Of a stretch of DNA of 64,000 bases, positions 34,463 through 43,305 are shown one piece after another. The stretch is from assembly GCA_021828475.1 (NCBI GenBank), contig JAJZIY010000009.1:1-64000 (forward strand), read 5' to 3'. Within the stretch, counting starts at the first letter, position 1. Each line of letters opens with the position of its first letter. Below the pieces are notes generated by a model. The model had not been told where the DNA came from. It saw nothing but the letters and a program-made list of their open reading frames with translations, and ran no database searches. Origin of the DNA: Actinomycetes bacterium. GTDB lineage: Bacteria; Actinomycetota; Acidimicrobiia; Acidimicrobiales; Palsa-688. Both the position numbers and the translations under genes were made by a program.

Positions 34463-35589
34463 GCCTGCGCTCCCTCCAGGGCGCTGCGGGTGGGTTCGTG
34501 GTGGACAGCGCCGCCAACCGTGACGGCGCTCTTGTCGACTATCTCGTCGCTCGAGTCGGGTGCCAGCTCGCCGTCCTTGACCAGCAGCTTGACGAAGGCG
34601 CTGACGTTGCGTGCGTACAGCATGCTGGCGTGGGTCGGCATGGTTGCGGCGAGCTCGGACGCAGCGACCACGCGCACCCCGTTGACGAGCACCTCTTCGC
34701 CGTCGCGGGTCAGCTCGCAGTTGCCACCGCTGGACGCGGCCAGGTCGACGATGACCGCACCCGGCTTCATCGCCCTTACCATCGCCTCGGTCACCAGGAC
34801 CGGGGCACGCCTGCCTGGGATGGCCGCCGTCGTGACCACCACGTCCGACGCCGCGACGTGGGTGCCGATCATCTCCTGCTGGCGGGCGAGGAACTCCTCG
34901 GACTGCGCTGCGGCGTAGCCACCGGTGCCCTCCTGGGCCTCCAGGGCCAGCTCGAGGAAGCTGGCGCCCAGGCTCTTGACCTCGTCCCTGGCCGCCGTGC
35001 GCACGTCGTATGCACTGACTACGGCGCCCAGGCGCCTGGCAGTGGCAATGGCCTGGAGCCCGGCGACCCCAGCGCCCATCACCAGGACCCGGGCCGGGGG
35101 CACCGTCCCGGCGGCTGTCATGAAGAGAGGGAAGAACTTGCTGAGCCGGCTGGCAGCAAGCAGCACGGCCCGGTACCCCGCAACGGTTGCCTGAGAGGAC
35201 AGGGCGTCCATGACCTGCGCACGGCTGATCCGGGGCACCAGCTCGAAGCTGTAGGCGGTGACCTCTCGGTCAGCCAGACGCCGCACCAGGTCCAAGTGGG
35301 CGCCGGGTGCCAGGAAGCTGAGGACGGACGAACCCTGGCGCAGCATGTCCGCCTCCTCCAGCGAGGGCGGCTGGACCTTCACCACGAGGTCGGCCACCTG
35401 GTAGAGCTCGCCGGCGCTGGCCGCCAGCGTGGCCCCGGCTGCGGTGTACTCCTCGTCCGGGAACAGGGCGGCCTCGCCGGCCCCCCGCTGGACGACGACG
35501 TCCACGCCAGGTATGCGGGCCAGCTCCCCCGGCACGAGGGCGACCCTCTGCTCACCGGCTTTTGTCTCTTTGGGCACTCCAAGTTTCAC
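34459..35589 (-). CDS. pntAA: NAD(P) transhydrogenase subunit alpha, NAD(H)-binding part
   Basis: The 376-residue protein begins K-L-G-V-P-K-E-T-K-A-G-E-Q-R-V-A-L-V-P, the family signature, and has a Rossmann motif V-M-G-A-G-V-A-G-L-Q-A. It binds NAD(H) in the cytoplasm. The start is a GTG at 35589 with GGAGG six bases upstream. It heads the three-gene pnt operon. Confidence 0.95.
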   Translation of the reverse strand: MKLGVPKETKAGEQRVALVPGELARIPGVDVVVQRGAGEAALFPDEEYTAAGATLAASAGELYQVADLVVKVQPPSLEEADMLRQGSSVLSFLAPGAHLDLVRRLADREVTAYSFELVPRISRAQVMDALSSQATVAGYRAVLLAASRLSKFFPLFMTAAGTVPPARVLVMGAGVAGLQAIATARRLGAVVSAYDVRTAARDEVKSLGASFLELALEAQEGTGGYAAAQSEEFLARQQEMIGTHVAASDVVVTTAAIPGRRAPVLVTEAMVRAMKPGAVIVDLAASSGGNCELTRDGEEVLVNGVRVVAASELAATMPTHASMLYARNVSAFVKLLVKDGELAPDSSDEIVDKSAVTVGGAVHHEPTRSALEGAQA

Positions 35590-35771
35590 GTTGGCCTCCG
35601 TCCAAACAGGAGACCATACACCAGAGCGAAGGTGGCGTATCCGGGGACTTTGGGCCAACGGCGCGTAGGCCTTCCGCCCCCGCCTAGGCGGTCCTACGGA
35701 CTTTGTGTACTAACGAGGAACGCCGGCCGGGGCGGCCCCACTTTTGCCGCCCTGGGACAGCGGGCTACCGC

Positions 35772-36173
35772 CTAGGATGAGCGGCGACGGCCTCCCTTTG
35801 ACTGGGAGGCCTCATAGGCGGTCCTGACTTCCGCTGGTATGCGGCCACGGTCGCCGACGGCATAGCCCTGGGCGCGGGCCCATTCGCGGATCTCGGCCTG
35901 GGACTCACCGCGTGGGGTTGCGGCCGGGCGATTGGCCCGGGACGAACGACCTACAGGTGCAGCGCCCCGGCCGCGCCGGCCGCGGGCAGCACGGCCCGTA
36001 GCGTGCCCGGCGTTGGCAAAGCCCTCGAGGACGCCCTTTACCTCCTCGAGGTGGTCCTTGCAGAGGTCGAGCGTGTACGACTTGCCGTTGTAGCTGAACG
36101 TCAGGGAGTCGTCGGCGCTGACGTCCCCTTCCTCCAGGTCGCACGTTACGACCACCTGCGTGATACGAGCCAC
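35772..36173 (-). CDS. lsr2: Lsr2 nucleoid-associated protein
   Basis: This 133-residue protein has the Lsr2 N-terminal dimerisation domain (V-V-V-T-C-D-L-E, F-S-Y-N-G-K-S-Y-T-L-D-L-C) and the C-terminal DNA-binding domain (I-R-E-W-A-R-A-Q-G-Y-A-V-G-D-R-G-R-I-P) with a basic tail. Lsr2 bridges AT-rich DNA and silences genes. The linker is Arg-rich. The GTG start has AAGGGG eight bases upstream. A promoter on the same strand lies at 36226-36255. Confidence 0.95.
   Translation of the reverse strand: MARITQVVVTCDLEEGDVSADDSLTFSYNGKSYTLDLCKDHLEEVKGVLEGFANAGHATGRAARGRRGRGAAPVGRSSRANRPAATPRGESQAEIREWARAQGYAVGDRGRIPAEVRTAYEASQSKGGRRRSS
35789..35811 (-). terminator. Hairpin inside the last codons of lsr2
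   Basis: GGCCTCCC and GGGAGGCC form eight-base arms around a seven-base loop, just before the lsr2 stop at 35772-35774. It lacks a T-tract. It could protect the mRNA or help termination; either is inference. Confidence 0.45.
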
Positions 36174-36225
36174 TACATAACCCCTTTCGGCGCTGGCCGT
36201 GCCTGAGGCGCGGCGTCATTTGCCC

Positions 36226-36255
36226 ACAGTACTTGGTTGAGGCTCCAAATGACAA
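36226..36255 (-). promoter_or_regulatory. lsr2 promoter
   Basis: On the minus strand TTGTCA (36250-36255) and TACTGT (36226-36231) are spaced by 18 bases, giving a start about 45 bases before the lsr2 GTG. The surrounding 36174-36391 is notably richer in A and T than the rest of the window, which is where Lsr2 itself would bind, so autoregulation is possible. Confidence 0.5.
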
Positions 36256-36391
36256 TTTTCCCACGACTTGTACGGCCGGTTCGCTGTTGTCTTCGCGGTG
36301 GACGGTCACGTCACCACTCGAAGCTTAGAAACAGCTTAACCCGTGGATCCCCAACAATGCTCCGCCGCACTTCATGGGGATCCGGGCTACG

Positions 36392-36464
36392 TGGGCGCTG
36401 CGGGCCTCGATCCCGCGACCTTCGCCTTGTAAGGGCGGCGCTCTTCCAACTGAGCTAAGCGCCC
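36392..36464 (-). tRNA. tRNA-Val (anticodon TAC)
   Basis: The 73-base cloverleaf reads GGGCGC at the 5' end with GCGCCC plus discriminator A at the 3' end. The anticodon loop contains C-T-T-A-C-A-A with TAC, and the T arm has GTCGCGGGATCGAGGC-type pairing. CCA is not encoded. Confidence 0.9.
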
Positions 36465-36577
36465 GACTGAGCCATGTTAGTAGGCACGGGCGCCCCCGGG
36501 GCTAATGCACGAGACAACCGCCACATCTCACCCATTGCCCTGGGACGCCCTCGGCCTTGGCGCGGCGGGCATCGCGT

Positions 36578-36955
36578 TCAGGCGATCTGGCGCGAGCCCA
36601 GCATGTTGGCACTTCCGACGGCGCTGAGGTGCCGCTCCGGTTCGCTAGGTATTGTGACGGCCACTTTGGGAGGGCGTCCGCGTTTTCGCTTGCGCGGTAT
36701 CACCCGCCCATCGGCAAAGAGCTGGCCGCCCCAGACACCGGCGGGTTCGCGGCGCTCGAGGGCACCTTCGAGACATCTGGCCACCATGGGGCACGAGCTG
36801 CAGATCGCCTTGGCCAGGTTGATTTCGGCTTCTTCATCCGAGAAGAAAAGCGCGGTGAGCGTGCCCGAGCCGTCCTGACAGGCCGCGTCCTGCCAGGTCG
36901 TGGGCTCCGAACGGTCGATCTCGCAGCCGGGGCTGGACCAGCTGTAGGCGAACAT
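36578..36955 (-). CDS. WhiB-family iron-sulfur transcription factor, WhiB7/WblC-like
   Basis: The 125-residue protein has four Cys for a [4Fe-4S] cluster (C26, C52, C55, C61), G-V-W-G-G (73-77) and a basic R-K-R-K-R-G-R-P-P-K, an AT-hook, at about 88-97. An AT-hook just after the G-V-W-G-G turn is the mark of WhiB7/WblC, which binds sigma-A and activates antibiotic-resistance genes. The tail beyond residue 100 is longer than in mycobacterial WhiB7. The start is the ATG at 36955 with AGGAAGGA upstream. Upstream is a structured leader (see 36968-37370). Assignment to WhiB7 rather than another WhiB is inference. Confidence 0.85.
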   Translation of the reverse strand: MFAYSWSSPGCEIDRSEPTTWQDAACQDGSGTLTALFFSDEEAEINLAKAICSSCPMVARCLEGALERREPAGVWGGQLFADGRVIPRKRKRGRPPKVAVTIPSEPERHLSAVGSANMLGSRQIA

Positions 36956-36967
36956 CTCGCATTCCTT

Positions 36968-37000
36968 CCTGTGGGTGTAGGGGCCCTGTGGGTGTAGGGG
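36968..37000. repeat. 16-bp direct repeat in the whiB leader
   Basis: CCTGTGGGTGTAGGGG occurs at 36968-36983 and 36985-37000 (period 17), just upstream of the whiB ribosome site. On the mRNA it reads as a C-rich repeat and could bind a protein or hold the ribosome site open. Confidence 0.85.
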
Positions 37001-37033
37001 GGGGTGAACGATGGACCGCTGCCGGACAAACAA

Positions 37034-37064
37034 AGAGGCCGCCGGGGGTACCCCGGCGGCCTCT
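37034..37064 (-). terminator. Strong intrinsic terminator in the whiB leader
   Basis: On the minus strand a perfect 14-base-pair stem (AGAGGCCGCCGGGG with CCCCGGCGGCCTCT) with a three-base loop is followed by TTGTTTGT. It lies 25 bases after the small ORF at 37089-37283 and about 80 bases before whiB. It either ends the small-ORF transcript or acts as an attenuator for whiB. Confidence 0.85.
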
Positions 37065-37088
37065 GGGCCTTTCCTGCGAGCGGACCGA

Positions 37089-37283
37089 TCAAGTCGGTGG
37101 AGGCTCGCTGGGGCTCGTCAGCCGCTCGGGGTGGCGGTACCACTTGGAGGACGTGGAGGCGGTTGCCGGCATGGGCTCAATGCCAGAACCGAGGCCTGCC
37201 CCGGCCCGGGCCGCTGCGAGGTCGGCACGCTTCTGCGCGCGCGCGAAGGCCAGGTCGGCCACTTGCTTGGTGCTCATGTCCAT
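37089..37283 (-). CDS. Small ORF (64 aa), possible whiB leader peptide
   Basis: It starts at the ATG at 37283 with a strong GAGGAGG ribosome site and is rich in Ala and Arg in the first half (A-D-L-A-F-A-R-A-Q-K-R-A-D-L-A), then Pro/Ser/Thr-rich to the end. It has no recognised family. Its position (promoter, then ORF, then terminator, then whiB) fits a translated leader that senses ribosome stress, as described for whiB7/wblC. It could equally be a short stable protein with its own terminator. Confidence 0.5.
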   Translation of the reverse strand: MDMSTKQVADLAFARAQKRADLAAARAGAGLGSGIEPMPATASTSSKWYRHPERLTSPSEPPPT

Positions 37284-37332
37284 CCGACCTCCTCTCGAAC
37301 GCGCTGAACCTGTCGATGCGGGTACGCCGTCC

Positions 37333-37370
37333 ATCGCAGCATGCCCGGCGCCGGAAGTCAACTCAATTTC
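37333..37370 (-). promoter_or_regulatory. Putative WhiB7-type promoter for the small ORF and whiB
   Basis: Minus strand: -35 TTGACT (37356-37361), a 17-base spacer and a weak -10 TGCGAT (37333-37338). Directly upstream of the -35 is an AT-rich GAAATTGAG (37362-37370). WhiB7-dependent promoters carry an AT-rich patch just upstream of -35, which fits autoregulation. The -10 is poor, so an activator would be needed. Confidence 0.4.
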
Positions 37371-37406
37371 GGGACCGGGCTCGCGACAGGCGCGCCCTGG
37401 GGGCGC

Positions 37407-38156
37407 TCAGGCCGGGCGCGGTCCTCTGCGGGCAGCCAGGAGCTGCTCCAGCAGCTGCTCGTTCGCAGCCGCCACGAGCGAACGCCTCTCCCCTGGGCGG
37501 CGCAGGACGAGCGGCCGGCCGTCGAGCTCGCCGACCCTGGCCCCAGCCTCGGAGCACACGAGCAGGGCCCCCATGTAGTCCCAGGGTGCCAGCCCGGCCC
37601 GGCTGCAGTCAACGAACCCGTCCACCATGCCACAGGCCACGGCACACAGATCGAGTGACGCGGCCCCCAGCGCCCGGTACTGCGCCCAGCCGTAATGTGA
37701 CGACGGCCACCCATTGAAAGCCACGACCGCTTCGGACAGCCTGCCGGCGGTACCGGGCGTGGCGGGCGAGCCGTTGCATGTGGCGCCCCCACCTCGCACC
37801 GCCTCGAAGCAGAGGCCGCCGGCAGGGCAGGCGACGACCGCCGCCAGCGGCCCGGACCGGTCGAGGGCGCACAGGCTCACCGCCCACCAGGGCAGCCCAC
37901 GAGAGGCGTTGGTGCTGCCGTCGACCGGGTCGACGACGACGAGGATCTCGCGGCCGGCGCCGCTCACGCCGGACTCCTCCGAAAAGACCCCGAAGCCTGC
38001 GTCCCCCAGCACGCTGAGGGCAGCGGCGTCGGCCACGACATCGTGGCGGTACTGGCCGTGGAGCGTGCCTGTCAGCCCCCAGTCCCGCTGGCCGGCGAGA
38101 GCGTCGCGCACCGCCACCACGGTGCGCCGCAGCACCTGGAGCACCTCGTCGGCCAC
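37407..38156 (-). CDS. Inositol monophosphatase-family protein
   Basis: The 249-residue protein has the IMPase metal motifs: F-S-E-E-S-G, D-P-V-D-G-S-T-N (Asp ligands) and A-P-W-D-Y near the C-terminus. It should hydrolyse a phosphomonoester such as inositol or histidinol phosphate. Variation around the second motif leaves the substrate open. The GTG at 38156 is chosen because it opens directly into the helical N-terminal segment (D-E-V-L-Q-V-L-R-R). Longer readings upstream lack conservation. Confidence 0.8.
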   Translation of the reverse strand: MADEVLQVLRRTVVAVRDALAGQRDWGLTGTLHGQYRHDVVADAAALSVLGDAGFGVFSEESGVSGAGREILVVVDPVDGSTNASRGLPWWAVSLCALDRSGPLAAVVACPAGGLCFEAVRGGGATCNGSPATPGTAGRLSEAVVAFNGWPSSHYGWAQYRALGAASLDLCAVACGMVDGFVDCSRAGLAPWDYMGALLVCSEAGARVGELDGRPLVLRRPGERRSLVAAANEQLLEQLLAARRGPRPA

Positions 38157-38261
38157 GGTTGTCCACCGTCGCGCCGGCGGGGCACTTGTGCCAAGTCGGC
38201 TGCCCCTGCCGCCCGGCAGGCCGCCGGAGGCGGTCGGTGGCCGGAAGCTAGCTTGGTGGCG

Positions 38262-38825
38262 ATGGCCGTCATCGACGTTGCGGGTTATGTGGCAGAGCTG
38301 AAGGACCACGCCGTGGACCACGGCTTCCACGTCCACGACGAGAGGCACTTCGTCGAGACCTACTCACTGCGCCAGGCATGGGAGGTCGACCTGCACCCCG
38401 AAGAGGCCTGCAACGGGCCGCTCGACCTCCATCTCGCCCTCGAGGTCGACCCCCGGGTGCTGCTGTCGTTCGAGGACGCAGTCGTGGACCTGCCCGAGGG
38501 TACGGACCCGGCGGACGACTTCCACTTCCCGCTCACCTTCACGTGGGCGCTGCCGCCCCTGCCCAATGGCCCGGACCTACTGCATCTCGCCATCGACCTC
38601 GCCGGCATAGGCGGTATGGACTTCCCGCTGGAGGCGTCGGCCATAGACAGCTACCCCTCAGCCACCGATCCTGCCGAGCGCCGCCTCACGGTGATCGCCC
38701 GCCAGAAGGTGTCCCTGGCCCGGGTCCTGGCGGGTGAGGAGCTGCTGTGCGAGGTGTTCGACAAGGCGCTGGCCGTGAGCCAGTTCCTGCTGGAGTCGGC
38801 ACCGGCCTGGATGGCCCAGGACTGA
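38262..38825 (+). CDS. Conserved-looking hypothetical cytoplasmic protein
   Basis: The 187-residue protein is acidic and soluble, with regular alternation and phrases such as Y-S-L-R-Q-A-W-E-V-D-L-H-P and F-H-F-P-L-T-F-T-W-A-L-P-P-L. There is no signal peptide or Cys cluster. The ATG lies seven bases after a TAGCTT box (38249-38254), suggesting a leaderless mRNA. It is divergent from the inositol phosphatase-like gene. No function is assigned. Confidence 0.65.
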   Translation: MAVIDVAGYVAELKDHAVDHGFHVHDERHFVETYSLRQAWEVDLHPEEACNGPLDLHLALEVDPRVLLSFEDAVVDLPEGTDPADDFHFPLTFTWALPPLPNGPDLLHLAIDLAGIGGMDFPLEASAIDSYPSATDPAERRLTVIARQKVSLARVLAGEELLCEVFDKALAVSQFLLESAPAWMAQD

Positions 38826-38879
38826 GGCGGGCAGGGCCGGGGGCTCCCCCGCCTTCGAGCGGCGGAGCGAGCTCGGCCG

Positions 38880-38895
38880 CGCACCGCCCGGTGCG
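38880..38895. terminator. Hairpin between convergent genes
   Basis: CGCACCG-CC-CGGTGCG, seven-base arms, lies between the plus-strand gene ending at 38825 and the minus-strand zincin ending at 38901. There is no T-tract. Confidence 0.5.
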
Positions 38896-38900
38896 AGCGC

Positions 38901-39266
38901 TCAGGCGTAGCCCAGTTCGTGCAGCCTGGCGTCCGAGATGCCGAAGTGGTGCGCCACCTCGTGCAGGACCGTTGTGCGGACCAGGTCGCGTAGCTCCCCC
39001 TCGCTACCAGCGAGGCGGCTGATCGGGCCCCGGAAGATGGTTATCCGGTCGGGCATCGCCCCCGCATAGGACAAGGGTGATCGCCGTGTGAGATCGACGC
39101 CCTGATAGAGGCCCAGCAGCGTGCCCTCCACCCCTGCCAGTTGCGCGCTGGTCGGCCAATCCTGGACCACGACCGCCACGTTGTCCATGAGACCTGCGAG
39201 GTCGTCGGGGATGCCGTCCAGAGCGTCGGCTACGAGGCTCTCGAACTCTGGCAGATCTACCAACAC
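38901..39266 (-). CDS. Zincin-like metallopeptidase family protein
   Basis: The 121-residue protein ends with T-V-L-H-E-V-A-H-H-F-G-I, an HExxH metal motif at H102-H106 within the PF06262-type pattern. The N-terminal part has I-P-D-D-L-A-G-L-M-D-N-V-A-V-V-V. Its role is not known for this family. Very small proteins of this kind are common in actinobacteria. Confidence 0.85.
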   Translation of the reverse strand: MLVDLPEFESLVADALDGIPDDLAGLMDNVAVVVQDWPTSAQLAGVEGTLLGLYQGVDLTRRSPLSYAGAMPDRITIFRGPISRLAGSEGELRDLVRTTVLHEVAHHFGISDARLHELGYA

Positions 39267-39335
39267 CGTGGCTCATTGTGCCGTACTCTGCGCCACTTGG
39301 GCATCTGGCCGTGCTCAGGCGGGCTGCGGGCGCTG

Positions 39336-39408
39336 TGGGCTCGGTGGGGATCGAACCCACGACCAAAGGATTATGAGTCCCTTGCTCTGACCGCTGAGCT
39401 ACGAGCCC
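39336..39408 (-). tRNA. tRNA-Met (anticodon CAT, elongator)
   Basis: This 73-base cloverleaf has GGGCTC/GAGCCC acceptor ends with discriminator A, and anticodon loop C-T-C-A-T-A-A in a GGACTCATAATCC stem. It lacks initiator features. A tRNA-Ile2 with a lysidine-modified CAT anticodon cannot be fully ruled out. CCA is not encoded. Confidence 0.85.
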
Positions 39409-39490
39409 TTGCACCCTCCGGGTGTACCTCTGGGTCGACGTTAGCCTACCGGCTGGCCGGCCCGGCTACCCCGGTGGCCGGTTGCGACGC

Positions 39491-39516
39491 GACGGCACCC
39501 CGCCGTTGGTGCCGTC
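39491..39516 (-). terminator. Hairpin downstream of tRNA-Asn
   Basis: GACGGCACC (39491-39499) pairs with GGTGCCGTC (39508-39516), nine-base arms around an eight-base loop, seven bases past the 3' end of tRNA-Asn. There is no T-run. It may mark the end of the tRNA transcript. Confidence 0.55.
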
Positions 39517-39522
39517 GTGAAG

Positions 39523-39595
39523 CTCCGGGGGAGAGACTCGAACTCTCAACCTAGTGGTTAACAGCCACCCGCTCTGCCGGTTGAGCTACCCCGGA
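39523..39595 (-). tRNA. tRNA-Asn (anticodon GTT)
   Basis: A 73-base cloverleaf with TCCGGGG/CCCCGGA acceptor ends, discriminator G and the anticodon loop C-T-G-T-T-A-A. The D arm is GTAGCTCAACCGGCAGAGC and the T arm GAGAGTTCGAGTCTCTC. CCA is not encoded. A TAGCGT box about 13 bases upstream could be its -10. Confidence 0.92.
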
Positions 39596-39708
39596 CCGAC
39601 TCCGCAACACGCTACCATCTCCGGCGCGCGCCGACGGACGGCAGGCCCTCTGTTCTCCGGCAGGCCCCCGCTCCGGCTCCACCGTGCCTGCGTCTCCGGC
39701 GCAGGTGG

Positions 39709-41157
39709 TCAGTTGTCCAGGTAGTCGCGTAGTTGCCCGCTACGTACCGGCTGGCGAAGCTTGGCCAGGCTCTTGGACTCGATCTGGCGGACGCGCTCGC
39801 GCGTGACGCCGAAAGCCTTCCCCACCTCCTCGAGGGTACGCACCTGCCCGTCGTCCAGCCCGTAGCGCAGCCGCACGACCTTGCGCTCACGCTCGGACAG
39901 GTCGGCCAGCACGTTGTGCAGCGCCTCGGTCAGCATGGCCTGGGCGGCTGCCTCGCTCGGCGCCAGCACACCCTGGTCCTCGAGGGTGTCCGACAGGCTG
40001 AAGTCGTCCTCGCCGAGGGGCTGCTCGAGCGACACGGTGTCCTGGCTGATCCGCAGGATGTCGCGGACCCGCTCGGGTGACATCTCGGCACAGGCGGCCA
40101 CCTCTTCGATGGTGGGTTCGCGCCCGGACTCCTGCAGGAGGCTCCTTTGGGCGCGGATCACGGCGTTGATGTTGTCCACCATGTGGACCGGTATCCGTAT
40201 GGTCCTGGCCTGGTCGGCGATAGCCCGGCTGATGGCCTGGCGGATCCACCAGGTGGCATAGGTGGAGAACTTGAAGCCCTTGGTGTAGTCGAACTTCTCG
40301 ACGGCCCTCATGAGCCCGACGTTGCCCTCCTGGATGAGGTCGAGGAACGACAGGCCCCGGTTGCGGTACCACTTGGCCACCGACACGACCAGGCGCAGGT
40401 TCGCCTCAACCAGGACCTGGCGCGCCACCATGCCCTCGGCCCGGAGGCGCTCGTCCAGGTCGCGCTGGCGGTCGTTGGGCCTGGCGCGCACGGCTCGGGC
40501 AGGCTCGTCCTGGGTGGCAGGCACAGTGTCGAGGCGGGCTGCCGCCGCCATGCCCCGCTCGACGCAGCGTGCCAGGGCCACTTCCTGCTCGGCAGTCAGC
40601 AGGCGGACCTTGCCGATCTCCTTGAGGTAGGCCCGCACCGAATCGGAGCCGCCCGTTGCCGCCACACCGAGGTCCAGCTTGAGCCCGGCGACCGAGAAGC
40701 GCTTGGCGCTGCGGAAGGGGTCGCGCTGGCGCTTGCGCAGGAAGCCGTGCCTGGCCGCTTCGTCGTCGTCCGCCTCCGGGCCGCCCTGGGCCGCCTCCGC
40801 CGGCACCGCACCTGCCTGCTCTCCCACCGGCTGCGGGATGCTGGCCGCCCCGTCCGGCGGGTCGGTGGCGGTCGCAGGGGCTACAGCGGGGCACAGCGCG
40901 GCCCTCGGGTCGGCCACCACCTCCGCTACCAGCCGGTCGAGACCCTCGTCGGAGAGGATCTCCCCGGGCTCGCGCCATTCGATGCCCTCGGCCGTCACCC
41001 GGCCCACCACGGCCGAGATCAGCTCAGGGCGCAGCTCCACTCCTTCGAGCACCTCCATCACGTCGTCGGGGGTGAGGTAACCGCGGTCGCGGCCCAACAG
41101 GAGCAACGCAACGAACTCCGGAGTGGTTTCGCCCGAATGGTCGAACGGCGCTCTCAC
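39709..41157 (-). CDS. rpoD: Primary RNA polymerase sigma factor (RpoD/SigA)
   Basis: The 482-residue protein holds a short region 1.1-like segment, region 1.2 ([11 protein letters not shown]), region 2 ([15 protein letters not shown], then [11 protein letters not shown]), region 3 and region 4.2 ([20 protein letters not shown]). It is the housekeeping sigma factor. The non-conserved stretch between regions 1.2 and 2 is short. It lies 22 bases after dnaG, an arrangement like the macromolecular synthesis operon of other bacteria. Confidence 0.95.
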   Translation of the reverse strand: MRAPFDHSGETTPEFVALLLLGRDRGYLTPDDVMEVLEGVELRPELISAVVGRVTAEGIEWREPGEILSDEGLDRLVAEVVADPRAALCPAVAPATATDPPDGAASIPQPVGEQAGAVPAEAAQGGPEADDDEAARHGFLRKRQRDPFRSAKRFSVAGLKLDLGVAATGGSDSVRAYLKEIGKVRLLTAEQEVALARCVERGMAAAARLDTVPATQDEPARAVRARPNDRQRDLDERLRAEGMVARQVLVEANLRLVVSVAKWYRNRGLSFLDLIQEGNVGLMRAVEKFDYTKGFKFSTYATWWIRQAISRAIADQARTIRIPVHMVDNINAVIRAQRSLLQESGREPTIEEVAACAEMSPERVRDILRISQDTVSLEQPLGEDDFSLSDTLEDQGVLAPSEAAAQAMLTEALHNVLADLSERERKVVRLRYGLDDGQVRTLEEVGKAFGVTRERVRQIESKSLAKLRQPVRSGQLRDYLDN

Positions 41158-41179
41158 GAGTTCTCCGAAGCCTCCCTCT

Positions 41180-43186
41180 TCACGCAGCCGGACCGGGCGA
41201 CACGCTAGGACTTCCCACCAACAAGGCTAGCAATTGCGCCTCTACTTCGGTCATCGGGGCTCCGGCGACCGCCCCAGGCTCAGTGGCGCGCAGGCGGCCG
41301 AGGGCGCGCTGCAGACCGGCGGCCCGTTCCGAGAGCGCCGCCAGGTCGCTCCCGCTCCCGCCTGTACCCACACCCACCGAGGCGCGAGCGTGGCGGCGCA
41401 GCTGCACGAGCTCGGCGGAGGCGGCCCGGTCGAGCAGCCGCCGCAGGACGTCGTCGGCGTCCTCCTCCGAATCGGCCACGGCCAGCTGAGCCAGCAGGTC
41501 CGCCACCTCCGGCGGGGCCTGGTCCATGGCGTCGTGGAGCGTCATCGAGGATGCCAGCTGCTCGAAGGCCTGGCGTGAGAGCACGGAGAGGAACAGTGCC
41601 GGGTGCACTCGCTCGGCCACCAGTTCGGGACGGTGCACGGCCAGGCGCAGAGCCTCGAGCTCAGGTAGGGGCACGGCGGGCTGCCGCCGGCGGGCACCGG
41701 CAGGGGCGCCACCTCCAGGCCCTGCTGCCGCGGGCGCGCCCGCCAGCGGGTGGTCCGTGTAGTCCCGCTGCGGCCCCGCTTGGCTGTAGCCCGCCGCCAT
41801 GCCGGGCCCCGCATGGCCCCTGGCCGGAGCGCGGAGCCCGGGGCCCCGGCGGTCGCCCGGACGCCCACCGCGCAACGCATCGGGTGATGTCGCGTCGCTA
41901 CCATGCCGCTGAGGGGACACGAGCGCCCGCAGCCGCTCGGGGCTCAGGTTGCACTGGTCCGAAACGTGCATCACGTACTGGTCCCTCACCAGAGCGTCGG
42001 GATGTTCGGCCACAAGCACCATGGCCGCCTCCGCCGCCCTGGCACGGCCCTCGGGGTTGCGCAGGTCGGCAGATGCGAACAGGCGCTGCAGACGGAAGCC
42101 CAGGTAGGGCGACGCCTCCTCGACGGCGCGGCGCAGCGCCTCCGGGTCGCGCGCGGCCAGCTCGGCCGGATCCATGCCTGCCGGCAGCGACACCACGGAA
42201 ATCTGGGCGTCGAAACGCTTCTCCCAGTCGTAGAACTTGTCCGCCGCTCCCTGGCCGGCGGCGTCGGCGTCATAGGCGAGCACGATGCGCCTGGAGAAGC
42301 CGACCAGCAGCTTCACGTGCCCGTCGGCGAGGGCCGTCCCGCAGGTGGCAACGGCCTGCGTGATCCCGGCACGGTGCAGGCCGATGACGTCGGTGTACCC
42401 CTCGCACACCACCACCTGGCCGCGCTCGACGATGGACGCCTTGGCCCAGTTGAGCCCGTAGAGCACCCGGCTCTTGTCGTACAGGGCGGTGCCCTGGGTG
42501 TTCTTGTACTTGGGCGGCGGCGCTCCGGGCAGGGCGCGCCCACCTAGGCCCACTGCCCTGCCGCCTGCATCGTAGATGGGGAACAGCACCCGGCCGCGGA
42601 ACGAGTCGGTCAACCGACCGGCCCGGTTGCGGAACGCAAGACCCGCCTCGACCAGCAGCTCCGGCCGCACACCTGACTGGCGGACCAGGGCGTCCCAGCC
42701 ATCCGGGGCCCACCCGAGACGGAAACGGCGCACCGTCTCGCCGTCGTAACCCCTGTCGCGCCGGAGGTAGCGCCGGGCGGTGGCAGCGTCGTCGGCGCCG
42801 AGCAACCGCTCGTGGTACCAGGTGACGGCGGCCTTCATCGCCTCGGCCAGCTCCGCCTGTCGCTTGCGCGAGGGGCCGGCCATCTGGTCGTCGTCGTAGC
42901 GAAGGACGACGTTGACCCGCGCCGCCAGCGCCTCGACAGCGCCCGTGAAGTCGAGGTGGTCGAGCTCGCGCAGCCAGGTGATGGCATCGCCCCGGGCCTG
43001 GCAGCCAAAGCAGTAGTACACCCCGAGCTCGGCGTTGACCGAGAACGACCCCGTCTTTTCGGAGTGGAAAGGGCACAGCCCGACCCACCGGGTGCCGACA
43101 CGGCGCAGGGCGACGCGCTCGGAAACCAGAGCCACCATGTCGGTTGCCGCCCTGACCCGCTCGATGTCTTCGGCGACGATCCCCAC
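41180..43186 (-). CDS. dnaG: DNA primase
   Basis: The 668-residue primase has the CHC2 zinc finger (C-P-F-H...C-F-G-C, from about residue 38), the RNA polymerase domain with Toprim motifs E-G-Y-T-D and Y-D-A-D-A-A-G, and a C-terminal helicase-binding domain. A low-complexity linker of about 85 residues rich in Gly/Ala/Pro/Arg precedes that domain. It makes RNA primers at the replication fork. The start is a GTG six bases after a TAGGCT box (43193-43198). It is followed by rpoD. Confidence 0.95.
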   Translation of the reverse strand: MGIVAEDIERVRAATDMVALVSERVALRRVGTRWVGLCPFHSEKTGSFSVNAELGVYYCFGCQARGDAITWLRELDHLDFTGAVEALAARVNVVLRYDDDQMAGPSRKRQAELAEAMKAAVTWYHERLLGADDAATARRYLRRDRGYDGETVRRFRLGWAPDGWDALVRQSGVRPELLVEAGLAFRNRAGRLTDSFRGRVLFPIYDAGGRAVGLGGRALPGAPPPKYKNTQGTALYDKSRVLYGLNWAKASIVERGQVVVCEGYTDVIGLHRAGITQAVATCGTALADGHVKLLVGFSRRIVLAYDADAAGQGAADKFYDWEKRFDAQISVVSLPAGMDPAELAARDPEALRRAVEEASPYLGFRLQRLFASADLRNPEGRARAAEAAMVLVAEHPDALVRDQYVMHVSDQCNLSPERLRALVSPQRHGSDATSPDALRGGRPGDRRGPGLRAPARGHAGPGMAAGYSQAGPQRDYTDHPLAGAPAAAGPGGGAPAGARRRQPAVPLPELEALRLAVHRPELVAERVHPALFLSVLSRQAFEQLASSMTLHDAMDQAPPEVADLLAQLAVADSEEDADDVLRRLLDRAASAELVQLRRHARASVGVGTGGSGSDLAALSERAAGLQRALGRLRATEPGAVAGAPMTEVEAQLLALLVGSPSVSPGPAA

Positions 43187-43305
43187 GAGCGAAGCCTAAG
43201 CCGGTGCGGCGACGGCCGCGCCAGGCGGGCCGAGCCCGGCCTGGAGGTGGACCTCCAGCTCAGTACCGCACACCCACAGCTGCCCAGCTTCCTGGGCGGC
43301 CCGGC

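Noticed and set aside
39336..39408. tRNA-Ile2 (lysidine) instead of tRNA-Met
   Set aside because: Not excluded, but the anticodon stem and loop look more like elongator Met; a tRNA model score would decide.
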